From JBBRLG01 sp038231495 (GTDB taxonomy: Bacteria; Planctomycetota; Planctomycetia; Gemmatales; Gemmataceae): a DNA stretch of 16,387 nt. The notes under the pieces are model-generated. The model was not told the DNA's origin. It saw only the letters and a program-made list of their open reading frames with translations, and did not search any database. Below, piece after piece: positions 14,036 to 16,387 of this stretch. Location of the stretch: assembly GCA_038231495.1 (NCBI GenBank), contig JBBRLG010000089.1, positions 1 to 16,387 on the forward strand, read 5' to 3'. Each line of letters opens with the position of its first letter. Position 1 is the stretch's first letter. The translations under genes were made by a program, and so were the position numbers.

Positions 14036-14791
14036 GTGCCGATTCACGATTGGACCCGCGTCGATGCGGGCTTGTTTCACGCCTTCCACCAGCGTTGGAT
14101 CAGTGCGCTGTGCGACGCACTGAACGCGGGCGGTTTACCGCAGGGATACTTCGCCCTTCCCGAGCAAAACATCCGCGGCCCGATCCCGGACGTTTTGACC
14201 TTGCAGTTGTCCCCCGGCGCCGACGAGCCTTCCGGCCCTGCGGGAGGTTTGGCCGTCGCCAGCGCCCCGCCCCGGACGCGCCACGTGCGCAAGAATGAGG
14301 TTGAACTCTATGCCCGCCGAGCGGATCGGATCACGGTGCGACACCGGCACGGCGACGTGGTCGCGGTGATCGAAATCGTCTCGCCGGGCAACAAGGCTAG
14401 CCGTAACGAGCTGCGCGCGTTCGTCCAGAAGACTTCCGATCTGATTCGCCAGAACATTCACCTGCTGGTCATCGACCTCTTTCCTCCGGGTCCGCGCGAC
14501 CCGCACGGGATTCACAAGGCGATCTGGGAAGAGTTCGTGGACGAGGACTTTGAACTGCCGCCGGACAAGCCGTTTACTCTTGCCGCCTACGACGCCGGGC
14601 CGCCACGGGTGGCCTATGTGGAGCCGGTTGGGGTGGGAGATGTGCTGCTCGATATGCCGCTGTTCCTCAAGCCGGAGTACTACGTCCCGGCTCCCTTGGA
14701 AGCGACCTATCAGGCGACATGGCAGGTGTTCCCGACGCCGCTGAAGGGCTTGCTTGAGCCGCCGGCCGCGCCGACGCCGGACGACAGGTGA
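14036..14791 (+). CDS. DUF4058 family protein
   Basis: The 251-residue product starts PIHDWTRVDAGLFHAFHQRW and contains LPQGYFALPEQNIRGPIPDVL, then VAVIEIVSPGNKASR around residues 107-122, the conserved heart of DUF4058, followed by LLVIDLFPPGPRDP and a C-terminal PLFLKPEYYVPAPLE block. The E-I-V-S-P-G-N-K arrangement is reminiscent of PD-(D/E)XK nucleases of the Uma2 type, but activity is unproven. GTG 14036 is the likely start because GGAGG lies 8 nt upstream; the frame is also open to 14021. The gene stands alone between a sigma-factor remnant and a repeat array. Confidence 0.88.
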   Translation: MPIHDWTRVDAGLFHAFHQRWISALCDALNAGGLPQGYFALPEQNIRGPIPDVLTLQLSPGADEPSGPAGGLAVASAPPRTRHVRKNEVELYARRADRITVRHRHGDVVAVIEIVSPGNKASRNELRAFVQKTSDLIRQNIHLLVIDLFPPGPRDPHGIHKAIWEEFVDEDFELPPDKPFTLAAYDAGPPRVAYVEPVGVGDVLLDMPLFLKPEYYVPAPLEATYQATWQVFPTPLKGLLEPPAAPTPDDR

Positions 14792-14810
14792 CGGCGGCCG
14801 GCACCCCGGG

Positions 14811-14935
14811 GAGATCAAAGGGGACGGGGAGATCAAAGGGGACGGGAGATCAATGGGGACGGGCACGTTCTCTATTGAAGAAATCACGAAAACAAACGTG
14901 CCCGTGCCCTTTGATTTGCCCCTTTGATTTGCCCA
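14811..14935. repeat. Tandem 18-bp repeats combined with an inverted repeat (REP-like)
   Basis: GAGATCAAAGGGGACGGG occurs at 14811-14828 and again at 14829-14846, with a third, altered 17-base copy at 14847-14863. The third copy runs into an inverted repeat: 14849-14869 pairs with 14895-14915 with 2 mismatches in 21, around a 25-nt loop. Inverted copies of the CAAAGGG motif continue to about 14932. The structure starts 19 bp after the DUF4058 stop and could also end its transcription. Confidence 0.85.
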
Positions 14936-15413
14936 AAAACGGTCCGCGGTACAGCTCGATCGTACCCGGTGCGATGGAAGGCGAGTTCTGAGGGTAATGG
15001 TGTTGGTAAGGTTGGCGTGGGTCGAGAGTGGCGTGGTTCGATTGTGGCCTGTCATGGATGCGTAAGTACTGATCAGCAACGGGGTTGCGTAAGCAGCGGC
15101 CAAAGGGTTTACGAAAGGGAGGGGGCACCCTCGCCATATGTGATTGGCGTGGCTTACATCGATAAGCAGCCATCGACAGAGCCGTACTCGGCACCATTTG
15201 AGCGGCGGCGGAATAAAGTGCCTTGTCATCCGCCGTCAGGCAGGTGGAACTCTGCTCACCTTCGCGCCGGACCAACTTCAGTTCGTCGAACTGAACAAGA
15301 TTTAGGGTCTGGGCGTCGGTCCCCCTTTTCCGGGCGGGCGACGATTCCGTCTTCGCCAGCCCTTTTTCGTACCCGCGGTTCGAGGCAACCGTGACCCGCC
15401 AAGGAATACTGCC
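14936..15413. other. Gene-free stretch with possible coding remnants
   Basis: No intact gene. On the minus strand about 14940-15120 reads as protein-like sequence (NPVADQYLRIHDRPQSNH and onward) without a plausible start. On the plus strand about 15222-15303 reads GGTLLTFAPDQLQFVELNKI then a stop, like the end of a lost gene. A 19-bp perfect palindrome, TTCAGTTCGTCGAACTGAA, lies at 15277-15295. No promoter for the following gene could be fixed. Confidence 0.4.
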
Positions 15414-16160
15414 ATGAAGTTCGCGGAAATGACCTTCCCGGAGTTGCAGAAAGTGCCGCGCGACACCACGCTAGTGCTGGCCCCCATCGCGGCCTGCGAA
15501 CAACACAGCCGGCACCTGGCCACGTTTACCGACACCGTCCTCGTCACCGGCGTCGCCGACGCCGTGGAGCAACAACTGCCGCGGCAAGTACTGCAACTGC
15601 CGACGCTATGGTTCGGTGCGAGCGGCCACCACCTGCGCTTCGGGGCCACGCTCTCGGCCGAGGTCGATACTCACGTCCAAATGTTGTGCGACCTGCTGAC
15701 GCCGTTGCTGGACGACGGCTATCAACGCCTGCTGATCCTCAACGGCCACGGCGGCAACATCGACACGATGCAGATGGCATTGCGGCGACTGCAACCGCGC
15801 TACCACGAACGGCAGTTGTCGGCGGCGTCCTACTGGGACCTGGCGCAGAAGGAGTTAGCCGCGCTGGCGGAAGGTGAGCGCAAGACGATGGGCCACGCAT
15901 GCGAGTTTGAAACGTCGATGATGCTGGCGCTGCGGCCGGACCTGGTACGCCGCGACCAGATCAAGAACGACCCACTGACGGAAGACCCGGTGTTACGCGG
16001 CCTCTATTTGTCGGAGGACATGCACCAACGTACCGATCACGGTGCGGTCGGTTATCCGGAGTTGGCGACGGCGGAGAAGGGCCGGGCGTTTCTGCACGCG
16101 GCGGTGGAGCGGACGGTCGAGGTGGTGCAGGCGCTGTTACGGCGGCCAGTCCCGGCATAA
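15414..16160 (+). CDS. Creatininase-family metal-dependent amidohydrolase
   Basis: The 248-residue product has the creatininase fold signatures in order: LAPIAACEQHSRHLATFTD at 22-40 with the metal ligands Glu29, His31 and Asp40; FGASGHHLRFGATLS at 67-81; ILNGHGGN at 108-115; and GHACEFETSMML at 160-171. The usual EQHGPHLP motif has become EQHSRHLA, though the ligand residues remain. Family members hydrolyse creatinine or formamide-type amides in cofactor and pterin-like pathways; the substrate here is unknown. ATG 15414 has AAGGA about 8 nt upstream. It has no operon partner in the window. Confidence 0.9.
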   Translation: MKFAEMTFPELQKVPRDTTLVLAPIAACEQHSRHLATFTDTVLVTGVADAVEQQLPRQVLQLPTLWFGASGHHLRFGATLSAEVDTHVQMLCDLLTPLLDDGYQRLLILNGHGGNIDTMQMALRRLQPRYHERQLSAASYWDLAQKELAALAEGERKTMGHACEFETSMMLALRPDLVRRDQIKNDPLTEDPVLRGLYLSEDMHQRTDHGAVGYPELATAEKGRAFLHAAVERTVEVVQALLRRPVPA

Positions 16161-16260
16161 TGGGGAGTTTCTCCTTTCCCCAGGCCGCGAGGCAGGCTAC
16201 AATCTCCGTGATTTCGTGGCCGATCCCGATGTGTACTGATACAGGGTCCGGTTAAAGAAT

Positions 16261-16314
16261 GGCGAGCCGGGAGCCTACGCGACCGGAGGTTATCCGCCTT
16301 AAAGAACCGGTCGC
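16261..16314. repeat. Palindromic intergenic repeat
   Basis: GCGACCGG (16279-16286) and CCGGTCGC (16307-16314) form a perfect 8-bp stem with a 20-nt loop, and GGCGAGCCGGGAGC precedes them. The motif resembles GC-rich dispersed repeats of planctomycetes. It lies about 100 bp after the creatininase stop and may serve as a terminator, although no T-run follows. The gap 16161-16339 contains nothing else I can support. Confidence 0.5.
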
Positions 16315-16339
16315 ATACGCTCACCGCAAGACAAAAAGT

Positions 16340-16387
16340 ATGATCCGAAACAACCCCCAAACAGAGGCGCGCGCCAAGGAAAAAACG
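16340..16387 (+). CDS. Possible start of a gene cut by the window edge
   Basis: ATG at 16340 opens a frame of 16 codons (MIRNNPQTEARAKEKT) that is still open at the last base. No clear ribosome-binding site precedes it and the fragment is too short to identify. Confidence 0.2.
   Translation, partial: MIRNNPQTEARAKEKT

Overview
The window is high-GC bacterial DNA and looks like a planctomycete, possibly of the Gemmata/Pirellula kind (inference). The signs are a Ser/Thr kinase fused through one membrane helix to about 15 WD40 repeats, a decayed ECF sigma factor of the type that family carries, Uma2 and DUF4058 genes, and many short palindromic intergenic repeats. No 16S gene or other taxonomic marker is present, so placement below phylum level is not supported.

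The core (about 2156-10135, all on the minus strand) is an iron-sulfur cluster (ISC) assembly locus in near-classical order: iscR, iscS, iscU, iscA, hscB, hscA, iscX. IscS (cysteine desulfurase) supplies sulfur to the IscU scaffold. The HscA/HscB chaperone pair acts on the LPPVK motif of IscU. IscA is an A-type carrier, IscX an IscS-binding adaptor, and IscR the Rrf2-type Fe-S repressor. An imperfect palindrome upstream of iscR is a candidate autoregulatory operator. The locus has been interrupted twice. Between hscB and hscA lie a tRNA-Val gene (2 nt after the hscB stop), a parDE toxin-antitoxin pair flanked by 88-bp direct repeats, and a PD-(D/E)XK nuclease-like gene. Between hscA and iscX, where many bacteria carry fdx, lie a Uma2-type nuclease gene and a MITE-like palindromic element with an 11-bp target duplication. 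No ferredoxin gene is visible.

Left of the locus (1-1568, minus) is the 5' part of a PEP-utilising enzyme with a phosphohistidine domain, running off the window edge. Region 1569-2155 holds a hairpin and a possible small single-pass membrane protein. Right of the locus (10335-13670, minus) is the WD40 kinase, with a good sigma-70-like promoter and, divergently, the frameshifted 5' remnant of an ECF sigma gene. On the plus strand follow a DUF4058 gene, a 620-bp gene-free stretch with a repeat array and possible coding remnants, a creatininase-family hydrolase, and a final gap with another small palindromic repeat.

I found no clearly new multi-gene system. The most informative signals are the insertion history of the isc locus (a transposon-like element that split two genes yet recreated the iscX ribosome-binding site; a toxin-antitoxin module between direct repeats beside a tRNA), the candidate IscR operator, and the dead sigma factor beside an intact kinase.
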